Positions 54,858 through 64,000 of a DNA stretch of 64,000 nt are shown in pieces. The translations under genes were made by a program, and so were the position numbers. The notes beneath the pieces were generated by a model, which saw only the letters and a program-made list of their open reading frames with translations, was not told the DNA's origin and did no database searches. The stretch spans positions 1 to 64,000 of the forward strand of contig JARKIF010000089.1 in the NCBI GenBank assembly GCA_029378245.1, in the 5' to 3' direction. The number at the start of each line of letters is the position of its first letter. Within the stretch, counting starts at the first letter, position 1. Origin of the DNA: Roridomyces roridus (taxonomy: Eukaryota > Basidiomycota > Agaricomycetes > Agaricales > Mycenaceae).

Positions 54858-57091
54858 CCCCCGATCACATTACCTCGTTCGAAGCAACCGTCCGGAGTTT
54901 CGGGAAATCCGAAATCGACCTGTTTTCTGTCGTTTTCCGCGGACTCGAGAGGATGAGCGTCACAGTCCAGGACTCACATGGCCGGAGTATCGAGGTCAGT
55001 TCGTTCGGCGTGCCCTGCGGTTGGTGTTTATAATGTACTGACCTCCGAAACTAGGCATTCTCAAATGTCATGTTTATAGTAGCGGCCGATCCGGTCCTTT
55101 CGTTGGGTCTCACTCATCTTGTGCTGAGGTGGGCGGGTGTGAGCGACCGGGAGGGTCTTCATGGGGATACGCTGACGAATGTGCTCTAAACCCAAGGGAG
55201 AAACCCAACACCACTGTATCGTATACGGTGGTACACAGGAATAAGCAAGTAGCTTATTTAGTGAACCAACACAGACACGAGCTCGTAGCGAGTGTATTCA
55301 ATCGAGTGTTCAGATGAGTAAAAGTCCCAATACAGGTCCTTATACAGGTAGTAGGTTGTGGAGGGAGAAAGTAATAAGTTTATTCCGAAGGAAAGTGGTA
55401 TTTCCAAGGGACGGGTATTACAGCGGTTTTCAAAACTGTATACGGGTTTGATACAGTGCTCCACCTTCGTTTGTGTTGACCTCTGTGTGCCGGTGAGTCT
55501 GCTTCGACTCCAGTCTCCTGCCCGGAAAGGGAAATCCCGTCTAGCACAGCACAGCTCTTGAATTAAGTTGTGGAGTTGAGTGGAGCAGAAGCTCGACTCT
55601 CCGTCAAACAAAGGTCATCAAAGACGAACGTGCAGCGAGGCTCCAAACCCGTATACAGTTTTGAAAACGGCTGTAGGTTCAGTCGAGACTGGAACAAGCA
55701 ACCCTTTTGGTAGATTGTATAGCTTCTCAGCTGTAGTTGATAAGATTGATGTAGTAGATGGGTTGGTGGTCAAACACCGATCGTATTCCTTATTCCGAAA
55801 CTTCGCAACTCGATTCTACTCTTCTTCCCGACTGGTACTGAGATTCCCTAGTCAAATACGACGATGTTCCAACGACTTGACTTGACTGATTGCTTAATAG
55901 ATTCTTGATTGAGGCGAGTACGACGATTTGGTTTCAACGACGACGATGATTCCGATTCAAAATAATATGATTCCAACTAGTACAAACTTTAAGAAGCCAC
56001 TATCCAACACAGTGCACCTCAAAAGCCCAAGCACAACCCTTTAGAGACGCTAATGCGTACAACAGACGGGGGTGATTGTTCGGCCTCCAAGGGAACACTC
56101 TACCTAGTTATATACAAGTCCGGCAATCTAATAAATAATACAGGAATGCGATCTTCCCGCAACACAGTTAGGGTATCCTTGCTATTTCATTGGTCTACAG
56201 GTCGGATGGCGCCATCCTCGCACCATCCCAAGCTCAGTCAGCCGTCGATCCATCATGTTTCAGGTTGGTAAGGCTGATGCCGAGGGTCGGAAGTCGAGTT
56301 CCCTTATTCCCATCTTTCCTCCTCTGCGCTATCGTTCCAGGACCGGATAGTACTGGTCCGTAGCTTTAATCCGATACCCATATCTTGGGTATCCTGTTGT
56401 TAAAGACACCATTCCGAAGTTCGCAAGTAGTGATTCCAGAGTGCTCCCGTGTTCCGATATCACGGACCAGGCACACAATCTTCCGGCGCCATCATTCCGG
56501 TTGGTAATGACTCCAGCTGAGGCCTCGATCGTGATCGATGACTCAACCATCCGCTTATTCCCAATTGCTGCTAATTCCCTTGTAACCATCGGATTGAACC
56601 AGAGCTCAACAACTTGGTTATAAGATATTCCCATTGATAAGAGGACTAGCATGAACTCCTACGTGTTTCGGAGTGGGTCCGTCAGTCATCTTAGGTTCCC
56701 CTTCGACCTGTACAGTACACCATGCATCGTAATCCTACTAGCTGCTTCTGGGCTCAGCACTAGCGCTCTCATGAGATGATACTTCTGTTGGTTATAAGAG
56801 AAATCGCGAAATTTCACGTATTCCTAGCATGTTCATTTTGCAGGCGTATCAACGCTTCGCAGTGCGCTTGCCTCGCTAAGGAGCCAGTATCCTGGCCTCA
56901 CCTCGGTTTGGATTGACGGATGCGGCTTTTTGCTCGCGTGGTGCAAGTTGAATGGTACTATGGAGGACATTGTCGCCGAGACGGCCGGTACGTCCAACCA
57001 ACTGATACTGTGGAACTTATACTGAATGATGTGCATTTTAGGGGAGGCTCGGGATGCGCGCCAGAGGTTTGAAGGTTTCTGGGAGGTCTAG
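54858..57091 (+). pseudogene. F-box-like family gene, 3' part split by a 1.66 kb insertion
   Basis: Left fragment 54858 to about 55188 reads APDHITSFEATVRSFGKSE, IDLFSVVFRGLERMSVTVQD and, after an intron, ADPVLSLGLTHLVLRW. The right fragment, from about 56845, reads STLRSALASLRSQYPGLTSV, WIDGCGFLLAWCKLNGT, EDIVAETA and, after another intron, RQRFEGFWEV with a stop at 57089-57091. A minus-strand relative at 57247-57595 contains both halves in one piece (LGLTYLVLRW then TSVWLDGSVFLLAW), proving they belong together. The 5' end with the F-box was not found. The family assignment is from general similarity to Agaricomycete F-box/LRR C-termini. Confidence 0.55.
55189..56844. mobile_element. unclassified insertion in the F-box-like gene
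   Basis: AT-richer, repeat-like DNA between the two halves of the coding fragment. Contains a ~26 bp inverted pair at 55424-55449 and 55645-55670 (core AAAACTGTATACGGGTTT). No terminal repeats or duplication could be fixed; it could be LTR-derived, and its limits are approximate. Confidence 0.4.
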
Positions 57092-57246
57092 ATGTCGCCA
57101 TTCCCATATCCCGTTATTGTAACCTCATTATCACCTATCGCTGTTTTGAACGTGTTCGTTCCACTGCCTTTCCACCACCACTTTTTTGGCGGCACGAGTG
57201 TATGTGTACTTGAATATATTCGAACAGACATACAAGGACGAAATCT

Positions 57247-57595
57247 AGACCTCCCAGAACTCGGGAAACCTCTCGCGCATGACCTCGGCCTCCTCTTTCA
57301 GGCGCATAATTGAGTGTGAGATTTGAACATTGAGTTGATTAGACTCACCGGCCGTCTCAGCAACAATATCTTCCTCCACCATACCACCCAACTTGCGCCA
57401 AGCGAGCAAAAAGACAGATCCGTCGAGCCACACCGACGTGAGACTCGGACACTTGCGCGACAACGAGGCTGACGCGTTTCGAACCCTATCCATCCGAAAA
57501 CTCCGCACGTCGGCGTTGGCTTCGGGCTCCCATCTCAGCACAAGGTAAGTGAGGCCCAGCGGAAGGACTGGTTCCGCCTCCAATCTGGCAATCAT
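57247..57595 (-). pseudogene. C-terminal fragment of the same F-box-like family, opposite strand
   Basis: Reads LPLGLTYLVLRWEPEANADV, ASASLSRKCPSLTSVWLDGS, VFLLAWRKLGGMVEEDIVAE and, after an intron, ERFPEFWEV and stop. It is tail-to-tail with the plus-strand copy, 155 bp apart. No upstream F-box domain follows, so it is a 5'-truncated copy. Confidence 0.55.
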
Positions 57596-59364
57596 GTGGA
57601 ACGCCTAGTTGCTGCGGTCAATACAAGTACCAAACGGAAAACAAAAACAGTTGACCGTCGATTTCGGATTTCCTGACAGTGAGGGTGGTGACCAAGAGGC
57701 ACGCAGATCAGAAATGTCAGACATTGGGTATCATGAGAGAGTTTTGACATCCCAAAAAGGAAGTCCAGTGATGCCAATGTTTTTTGTGCATAACAAGACA
57801 TTCTGAGCAACTTTCCAAAAAAAAAAAATCGGGGTCAGACACCCCTCCCTACGTAATGATTTGATCGGATCACGTCAATTTCGGCGGGAACGATCAGTCG
57901 CATCAGTGTTGACCCGAAACTCTCTCACGACAACCCGATGTTGACAGTTCCTGATCTGCGTGCCCCTTGGTGGTGACTGTGAACGAGGCAATGTGTTCGC
58001 TGAGCGTCCAGATGGGGAGGAAGACTCGCAGAGTACCAGTGGGACCGGTGATAAGCAGTGTACTTTTACACGCCGGGAATTTACGAAATATCGTGTTTCC
58101 AGCTTACAAGCAAGTCCCGGGAACAGTGAGGCATAACATCAATGTTGAGGGTACATGTCCGCCTCGGGGCAGTGTATTAAACTCAAGGGCTTTGGGAATT
58201 AGTTGAGGACTGTGTACTACTGCCCGAGAGTAACCAAGAGGATCAGAAGGGACTGCCCGTCCCACCTACCAACAGAGACAATACTCGAACCGTACTCACC
58301 GGGAGTTGAACCCGGGGAGATCAGACCAGACTATTACGAATGTTGCATTACCCAACCATTCAGGCACGCACGTAGGGGCCGGACGTCAGGAAACGGCATC
58401 ACCGGCTCCAAAGCCAACCGAGACACAATTATTGATGATGAGGCTCGGGCGGGTTGATTACCTGCCTAGCAAGCCCCCGGCAGACTGGTTCAGGCATCTA
58501 AGGCAGAAGGAAACCTCCGGCCAGTCTGAGAGGGAAAGAGATAAACCGATGGAGCGTTCTGGAACTTCCGGCAGCACGTGAGGATCGACGGCTGACTGAG
58601 GCATCAAGCACGCAATCCTGACGAACTGATCAGAAAGAGGAATGAGAGCTATGCCATTGGCCAGACGAGGCCTTGGCATCACAGATACCATATATATTCT
58701 TCAGTCCGCAAAATGTATAAAAGCCATAGCAAAACAGCATGTAGAGTAGTAGATTTTACCCCTCCAATCTGTGAGACCAGTGCGGACAATAAATTGCTCA
58801 GAACACAACCTAGAGACCAGAGTTTGACTGAGCCCCGGCTAGTTAGCTTGAGACTGCGCGTTCGGACACGACGAGCTTGAACCCCCGAGAGTTACCTTTG
58901 ACGTTGTACCGAGGTTTTGACGGACGAGACGCCTGTCCTACTACCCCGAACACACACACACGAGCATTGGATTGGTTGAGATTTAGGTTGATTAGTGGTT
59001 GAGTTTGTGGTTGAGTTATCTCACTACATTCGATACTACTCAGAGTATCTATTTCACGGCCGCACCCTAGTGCACCGTTTCACCGGAGAATGAGTGGAGG
59101 AGTGGAAAAATCCGGGAGAGCTCGCTGCACACCGAATTTGCCCATGATTTATGAATCGTGAGAACGAATTCCAGGAGCCGGAGCGCAGGGCTCAGTAAGT
59201 GTAGTCTGTGTGGAGGAGCAGCGTAGGTCGACAAGTGCATAGCATGAGAAGCACAAGACTTCTGGAGGGCAGCGAGCACCAGGCAGAGAGCGCGCCGAGT
59301 GTCGTGGTCGGGAACAAGTGCCAAGGGGTGACAAAAATGGTAAGCATGTGATGACGGGAGATTA
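57596..59364. other. repeat-rich region with LTR-like and gag-like traces
   Basis: A frame at 58387-58578 (TQLLMMRLGRVDYLPSKPPA, DWFRHLRQKE) resembles a Gag tail. The following ~450 bp have LTR-like order: TGTATAAAAG (58712) then AATAAA (58785). Ends were not found. A-run at about 57818. No host gene supported. Confidence 0.35.
58292..58371 (-). other. tRNA-like sequence (degenerate tRNA or SINE head)
   Basis: On the minus strand, 80 nt with a perfect B-box/T-arm (CCGGGTTCAACTCCCGG), a weak A-box-like TGGTTGGGTAATGC and near-complementary ends (GTGCGTG with TGAGTAC, using wobbles). The anticodon stem does not pair well, so it is not called a functional tRNA. Confidence 0.25.
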
Positions 59365-60017
59365 GATGGGTTGTGCAAAAGCCGCATGAACCGCATGCGG
59401 CTCTGTGCGGCTTTTTGGCATTGTGCAAAGCCGCACAAGAAACGTGACTGCCGATGGACTGGTGATGGACATCGGATCAAATTATCGCATCCCGCTGAAA
59501 CGTCTGTAACTGCGCACCAGTGAAGTGTGAATGTGGAGCAGCAATGGCTGAGTCTGCGGAGTGCTACCCAAAAGGCAACAAACCCACAAAACCCCAACAC
59601 CATAACAACCAACAACCAAACATCCGACACCCCAGCCAGGGCCAGTCAACTTCGACTACGGTTGAGTTCGGGGTCACCCCAAAGTATATAGGTAAGATTG
59701 AACGTCCCGCTCGACTTGAAGCAGCTCCGCGGAGCATACAGCTCACTTGATATCAACGGTTTTGGTCTTTGTTCAGCTTCTCGAACAAGTCCTCGGACCG
59801 ACTATGTCTCTTTCAAGAGGCCTACTGCAAGGCTTTATACTCGAATACGACACAAGGGTTTGCAATGCAGCAATAAGTCTTTTTATATTGTAGATTGAAA
59901 ACCAAACACAAGCCTCGAACCAGTTCGAGGAGTCGATGACCCGAACCACCAAGTCCCAATTGACTCTGTTCCTGTTTATCATCGACCAAATCAAAACCAA
60001 TACAACCCCAATACAAC

Positions 60018-60290
60018 ATGGAGAGGAACTACAGAGCAGAGGGCAACCCACTACCCCTTAAGTATGCTTCTGCAGCTGACCCAGGTTGGACCAGAGCCCG
60101 GGTACCTTTAAATGCAAGTGTAGGAAGAGTAGTGCCCTTAGGAGACACACTCAATACAACTCAAGAAGTCTATAGCTTGACTTTAGATCCCTCAGTTATA
60201 CCCAAACAAGTGCTTTTCTATTGCTACTACCAAGAAGAATGTAATCAACAAATCTCCGAGGAAGACACAAGACCACACCAATGCCCATGA
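60018..60290 (+). pseudogene. retrotransposon coding remnant
   Basis: A 90-residue frame (KYASAADPGWTRARVPLNAS, LPGDT-like end) that stops 20 bp before a polypurine tract and LTR, as expected for the tail of a retrotransposon polyprotein. The exact domain is not recognised. Confidence 0.35.
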
Positions 60291-60310
60291 GTCCCTAGAA
60301 GGGGGGGGCA

Positions 60311-60642
60311 TGATGTGATCCTGTACCCTCAGGTTCCGTGGGGTTTATATACTTTTCTACATGCTTGGCGTGTCTAAACTACTATGACTAAAGATTGTCC
60401 CTTCCCTCGGGTGTGCATCATCCTGATTATGTCCTCGAGGCTATTTCTGGCTCCCAACGTGTGTGTCACTCCTTGACAGCTCTTCTGATTGGTCCAACTC
60501 CGCCTTGGCGCAGATCCTGACATGCTAGCCATGACTGCGGTGAAACCCTGGGCCAACCCTGTGCCTTGGTCCAGACCGTGATGTCCGATCATCGCTTTGA
60601 TCGTCTGCCGCAGCTCCGCTCCGTTCCGTGATCACATGATCA
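60311..60642 (+). repeat. 3' LTR of a retrotransposon
   Basis: Preceded by a G-run polypurine tract (AAGGGGGGGGCA), starts TGATGTGATC and ends GATCACATGATCA, i.e. TG...CA with short mirrored ends; 332 bp. No 5' partner found in the window. Confidence 0.6.
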
Positions 60643-60888
60643 AACACTAGTACCAGTGCACGAGTTCGACTCGCCCACTTGTCATTTCCTTTCTGGATGT
60701 TCAGTCCGCGAAGTACCCCTCGGGGTCATTCTCCTCTTGGATCCTAAACTGCAAAGGCAACACCACTCTGTGGCTCGAGTCCACATTGCTCAACAACCGC
60801 TTGACACACCATCCCGCTGCAACAGCAACTGTATACATCATCTCGGACACTTCCGCGGAGGCTATCTCTTCGAGGAAAGCACTCCCAC

Positions 60889-61155
60889 TCAATTAATATA
60901 CATCAATCTTGGTGCAACTGCACGCCAACTATGAATATCCTGTGGTACTCTCGACCAATGCTTGACATATTGTCTGGGCTTGTTATATCTCCTTGATATC
61001 TGTATCTCCGCATATCTGAGTCCCCGCGGGAAGCCTATTCGAGTCACTACAACCGACTCCTGATCGAACAGCCAAGCGTAGTGTACTGGAAACTCTCTCA
61101 ATGCATCGTGAACACATTTGAATAGCAGCTCGGAGCTCAGCTCTATTCCTATCAT
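60889..61155 (-). CDS. possible small protein inside the TIR element
   Basis: An 88-residue minus-strand frame (LLFKCVHDALREFPVHYAWL, LRYAEIQISRRYNKP) overlapping the start of another at 60701-60892. Composition is protein-like but nothing is recognised; it may be two exons of one element-borne gene. Confidence 0.3.
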   Translation of the reverse strand: MIGIELSSELLFKCVHDALREFPVHYAWLFDQESVVVTRIGFPRGLRYAEIQISRRYNKPRQYVKHWSRVPQDIHSWRAVAPRLMYIN

Positions 61156-61545
61156 TCTACCACCGGATCGAGGGGTGCTGGTATGCGTACCAAATCTCGA
61201 TTTTGCGCTGTTTACACACCTGCGCGGATACCAGTCGTATCACCGCGAGTGATTATCCATCTTGCCGAGTGCCGGATCAAATGAGACCACCCACAGGAAG
61301 CACTTCTCACGACAATCTGGAAGAGCTCCACCATGACCTCAGCATGGTGTCCAAGCGCAATTCATCAAGTCTTGCTTCACATGGGCTCCACACTCGCCGT
61401 GGACGAACACAGGCCGTGTTCGGCACTCTCCCGGCACGGCGTGCGGCATCGGAGGCCGTGTACATGAGAAATAACCACCGACACAAAGCCGCACGCGGCT
61501 TTGCACAATGCCATAAAAAGCCGCGCGGCTTTTGCACAACCCATC

Positions 61546-64000
61546 TATTAACGGCAATCAGCGGCTCGAGAGTCCAGACTCCAGACTCGTTCGCGATCCG
61601 ATCACCCTCCCTCTTGTTTCATACCGTCATCATCATGAGTTTTCTTGAATCTTGTGCACGGTTTCTCTTCGGAATGGGGCTCGAAGACTCCCTGGTACTT
61701 ACTCGCTGGTGACTCGGAGTCTGGTCCCTTCTTCCTGCTGCACAGCGATTCACCATTGATTCTGACCGGCAACTTCATCTAAGGTCAAAGATGCTTGCTG
61801 TATAATTGGTTAGAGGTAATCTCATCTTGTGCAACAAGACTCAAGAGCTGCAAACCCAGATGTTCTCGCCGTTGACAAGCTTACCGTATGCATCTGGACC
61901 AAAGGTTGGAGCCAGCAGGATCGGAAAGTCAACGTGCCTAGGCATGGCGTGAACGGAATTGGAGCATATGTGCATCGTGTACTCTAACCGCCACCGGCAA
62001 ACTGTGGACGCGGTGAGAAACAAGCTTGCGTGGCCGGGCTCAGAGCTCCCGATCCCAAGTTTTGCCGCTATTTGGGGCTTCGAATCTCTTCTCCAACTGT
62101 TCATCTGGCTTCGGAGTTCTCACTGGCTCCCACTGGAAACGAGCTGTTCATCACATCCAAATGTAGGATCCCTCACATGCGCAAGGAATGCGGGGCTTGA
62201 GCACTCAAGGAGAATCAATCACCGAAAAAGGAAGTTCACACCTAAGATTACAGATGATACTGCTACGCGGCTCTGGAACGGCTCGGGATCTCATCTGTTT
62301 CTGGAGTGTCCTCGTTTTCAAGTTTTCAACTCTTCTTGCCTGCCTCTCCCAGCAATTGGCGGTTACGAGAACTTACTTGCTAAGTTCTCGTTCTTTTAAA
62401 ATTCAGTCAGGCCAGAAGTTGGGCAACTTTTTAACATCATTACAACTTTTGATTGTGGCGGCTGTGCATTTCCTTTTTGCGGCTACAATCACTGATTTTG
62501 ACAGCTGCCATCAGCAGATTTTTCTTTTCTCTCCAGAGCATCCAATTTCCCCCCAAATGACTTGAGATTTCACAAGTAAATCTTCAGTACCTGGACTTGA
62601 GTTTTGTTCCCTGAGACTGAGGTCTCATTCCAAATATTGAATATGATATTGGTGATTTACTTGTGGTTTGTGATCAGCTCATTCTAGCTTCACTGGAGAC
62701 CTGGGCCTCTGACATGCCGGTATGCTTGAAGAAGGACATGCACTGCTGCTAAACGCACCTTCAGGAAAAATTACAAAAAAGAATTGCAGTCAAAATGAGG
62801 GAAATTCTGTTATTGATGTTCATATTCATTAACACTGATTTCCAGTGTCCTCACTGAGATTTCACCCCAACTGTGCAGTCCTGGAGCAGCTTGAAGACAA
62901 AATCTTGGCCTGGATGTGTGCAAAGAGCCCACATTTTCCTTGAAACCCTGGATACTGGAACACCCAGTGGGTACATCCCATCCACAGGATTTTTGGACCC
63001 TGGTCTGTGGAGTACTTGGCTATTTCACAACAGTCCTATTGTACATCTATCACTAACACTTTCTGTGGGAGTGTCCCAGTGGGCCAAATGGCAGCTGAAT
63101 TGCAAGCCACAGAGATTTGAACTGATCTCATTAGGCTTGGCAGTGTAAGGTAAAGTCAAAGGATAGCAGGGTTCTACATATTATGGTGAGTGCTCCCATG
63201 TAGTCAAAAGCCATTTTTTCTTCAAGGTTTTGGCTTGCAGACAGAGTGAGGTAGCCCAGAAAGGCATCACAATAGTCACGTCACAGGGAGCCGGGTTCTC
63301 TGGACAGCCACTTGGCCACATCATGATCACTGATCAATGACTTGCAGTCTCTCAACCACAAGTTGCAGGACTTTGTGCTCGATTCAAATGGTTGAGCAAC
63401 TATTTATGTTCCATACTTTCAACCCGACCAAGTTCTCGTATATGCCGTGCTTGCAACGGCCCGGACCCCCAATTCATTCTATCGGGTCACGGCCGTATGT
63501 CTCAATCTCAAGCCACGCATGCACTAAGACTCATATGCAATCTCGCGCCGTAATCAGCACCGGCAACAATACGATCCCTTGCATCGCAATTTTGGACCAC
63601 CTCGGCTTCCGACATATCATTCAAATACTGCGGCTGGTGGCTAGGTAACTGATCCCTTGCGAGTTCTTTCCCTTCATCTCGACCCCACCATCGCACACAT
63701 TGTACTCCTCGAGTCTCCGCAGGAAGCTTCCTCCGCCTCAGTCGAGGCATTCTAACAGTACGCTATGTCAGTTTCGCCATTGTCCGTCCTGATTTGTTTA
63801 TAGCTGTAGGTTGGTACCCGGACAACACGCCGTGATATCCATACACTCTGGGCAATTCCGACACGACAAAATGTGTAGGCGCAGACGTGAGGGTCCGCGA
63901 CCTGGAAAGGTGCTTCAGTGGCGAGCCGCTGCAAGTTGTAGCCTGGTATTTCAATTACGCTGTCCCATTTCGCGATGCAGACTTTTCAACGGTCTTCAGC
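61546..64000. other. 2.5 kb without a supported gene
   Basis: 61546-62390 has short frames without motifs. 62390-63330 is AT-rich, MITE-like in composition, with a perfect 9 bp hairpin at its left edge (GAGAACTTA/TAAGTTCTC, 62367-62389), but no terminal repeats were found. From about 63854 a plus-strand frame (VRVRDLERCFSGEPLQVVAW) is open to the window edge and may start a gene that continues outside. Confidence 0.35.

Larger units (their letters stand above)
59365..61545. mobile_element. 2.2 kb TIR element carrying LTR retrotransposon remains
   Basis: Inverted ends: left GATGGGTTGTGCAAAAGCCGC, GGCTTTTTGGCATTGTGCAAAG; right (reverse complement) GATGGGTTGTGCAAAAGCCGC, GGCTTTTTATGGCATTGTGC. 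Flanking TA on both sides (59363-59364, 61546-61547) suggests a TA target duplication. Inside are retrotransposon remains with a 3' LTR and a minus-strand frame at 60889-61155. No transposase recognised. Confidence 0.6.

Noticed and set aside
59067..59630. 187-codon minus-strand frame
   Set aside because: It crosses the left end of the TIR element, is Cys/Ser-rich without motif, and is probably fortuitous.
1..64000. CRISPR arrays, rRNA or prokaryotic operons
   Set aside because: No regularly spaced identical repeats, rRNA-like sequence or Shine-Dalgarno-led gene clusters were seen; intron structure is fungal.

Overview
The window looks like nuclear DNA of a mushroom-forming basidiomycete (Agaricomycetes). 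The signs are many 45-65 bp GT-AG introns, a GH7 cellobiohydrolase with a CBM1 tail, DUF6534-type seven-helix membrane proteins, Plavaka-type transposase, and families typical of litter- or wood-decay agarics (F-box, BTB, NB-TPR). A transposon-rich genome such as Mycena would fit, but the species cannot be fixed from sequence alone. No prokaryotic features, CRISPR array or rRNA were seen.

Layout. 1-8.6 kb: the 3' end of a MULE/SWIM transposase, a secreted GH3 beta-glucosidase split by a 658 bp hAT-like element, an intact GH7-CBM1 cellobiohydrolase (the two enzymes are complementary in cellulose breakdown), and a GNAT acetyltransferase. 9-12.6 kb: a small hypothetical gene and unresolved coding-like DNA. 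12.6-24.0 kb: one 11.4 kb Plavaka-type DNA transposon with short TIRs, a GT target duplication, an apparently intact 11-exon transposase and a divergent accessory gene. A second 4.9 kb transposon with ~305 bp TIRs and a perfect 6 bp target duplication is nested in it, and a Gypsy LTR-gag fragment is nested in that one. 24-37.6 kb is mostly a host block: DUF6534 membrane protein, helical-bundle protein, Pho80-like cyclin, BTB protein, large membrane protein and F-box protein.

38-41.5 kb: a minus-strand NB-TPR (fungal NLR-like) gene whose TPR array is cut by an in-frame TGA, with TPR sequence resuming in frame downstream. 42-45 kb: an MFS remnant and a repeat element with nested inverted repeats. 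45.6-52.8 kb: one secreted FAD-linked (BBE-type) oxidoreductase gene broken by three separate transposons. Removing each insert with one copy of its target duplication restores the reading frame exactly. 53.2-54.4 kb: a second DUF6534 gene. 54.8-64 kb: fragments of an F-box-like family, LTR pieces, a TIR element, and DNA in which no gene could be supported.

The main message is layered transposition into genes. At four insertion sites (GH3, and three in the oxidoreductase) target duplications and reading-frame continuity agree. At the Plavaka site a reading frame continues across the join on both strands. Exon coordinates were derived by hand from splice consensus and family conservation. All frame sums were checked, but no splice site is supported by transcripts.
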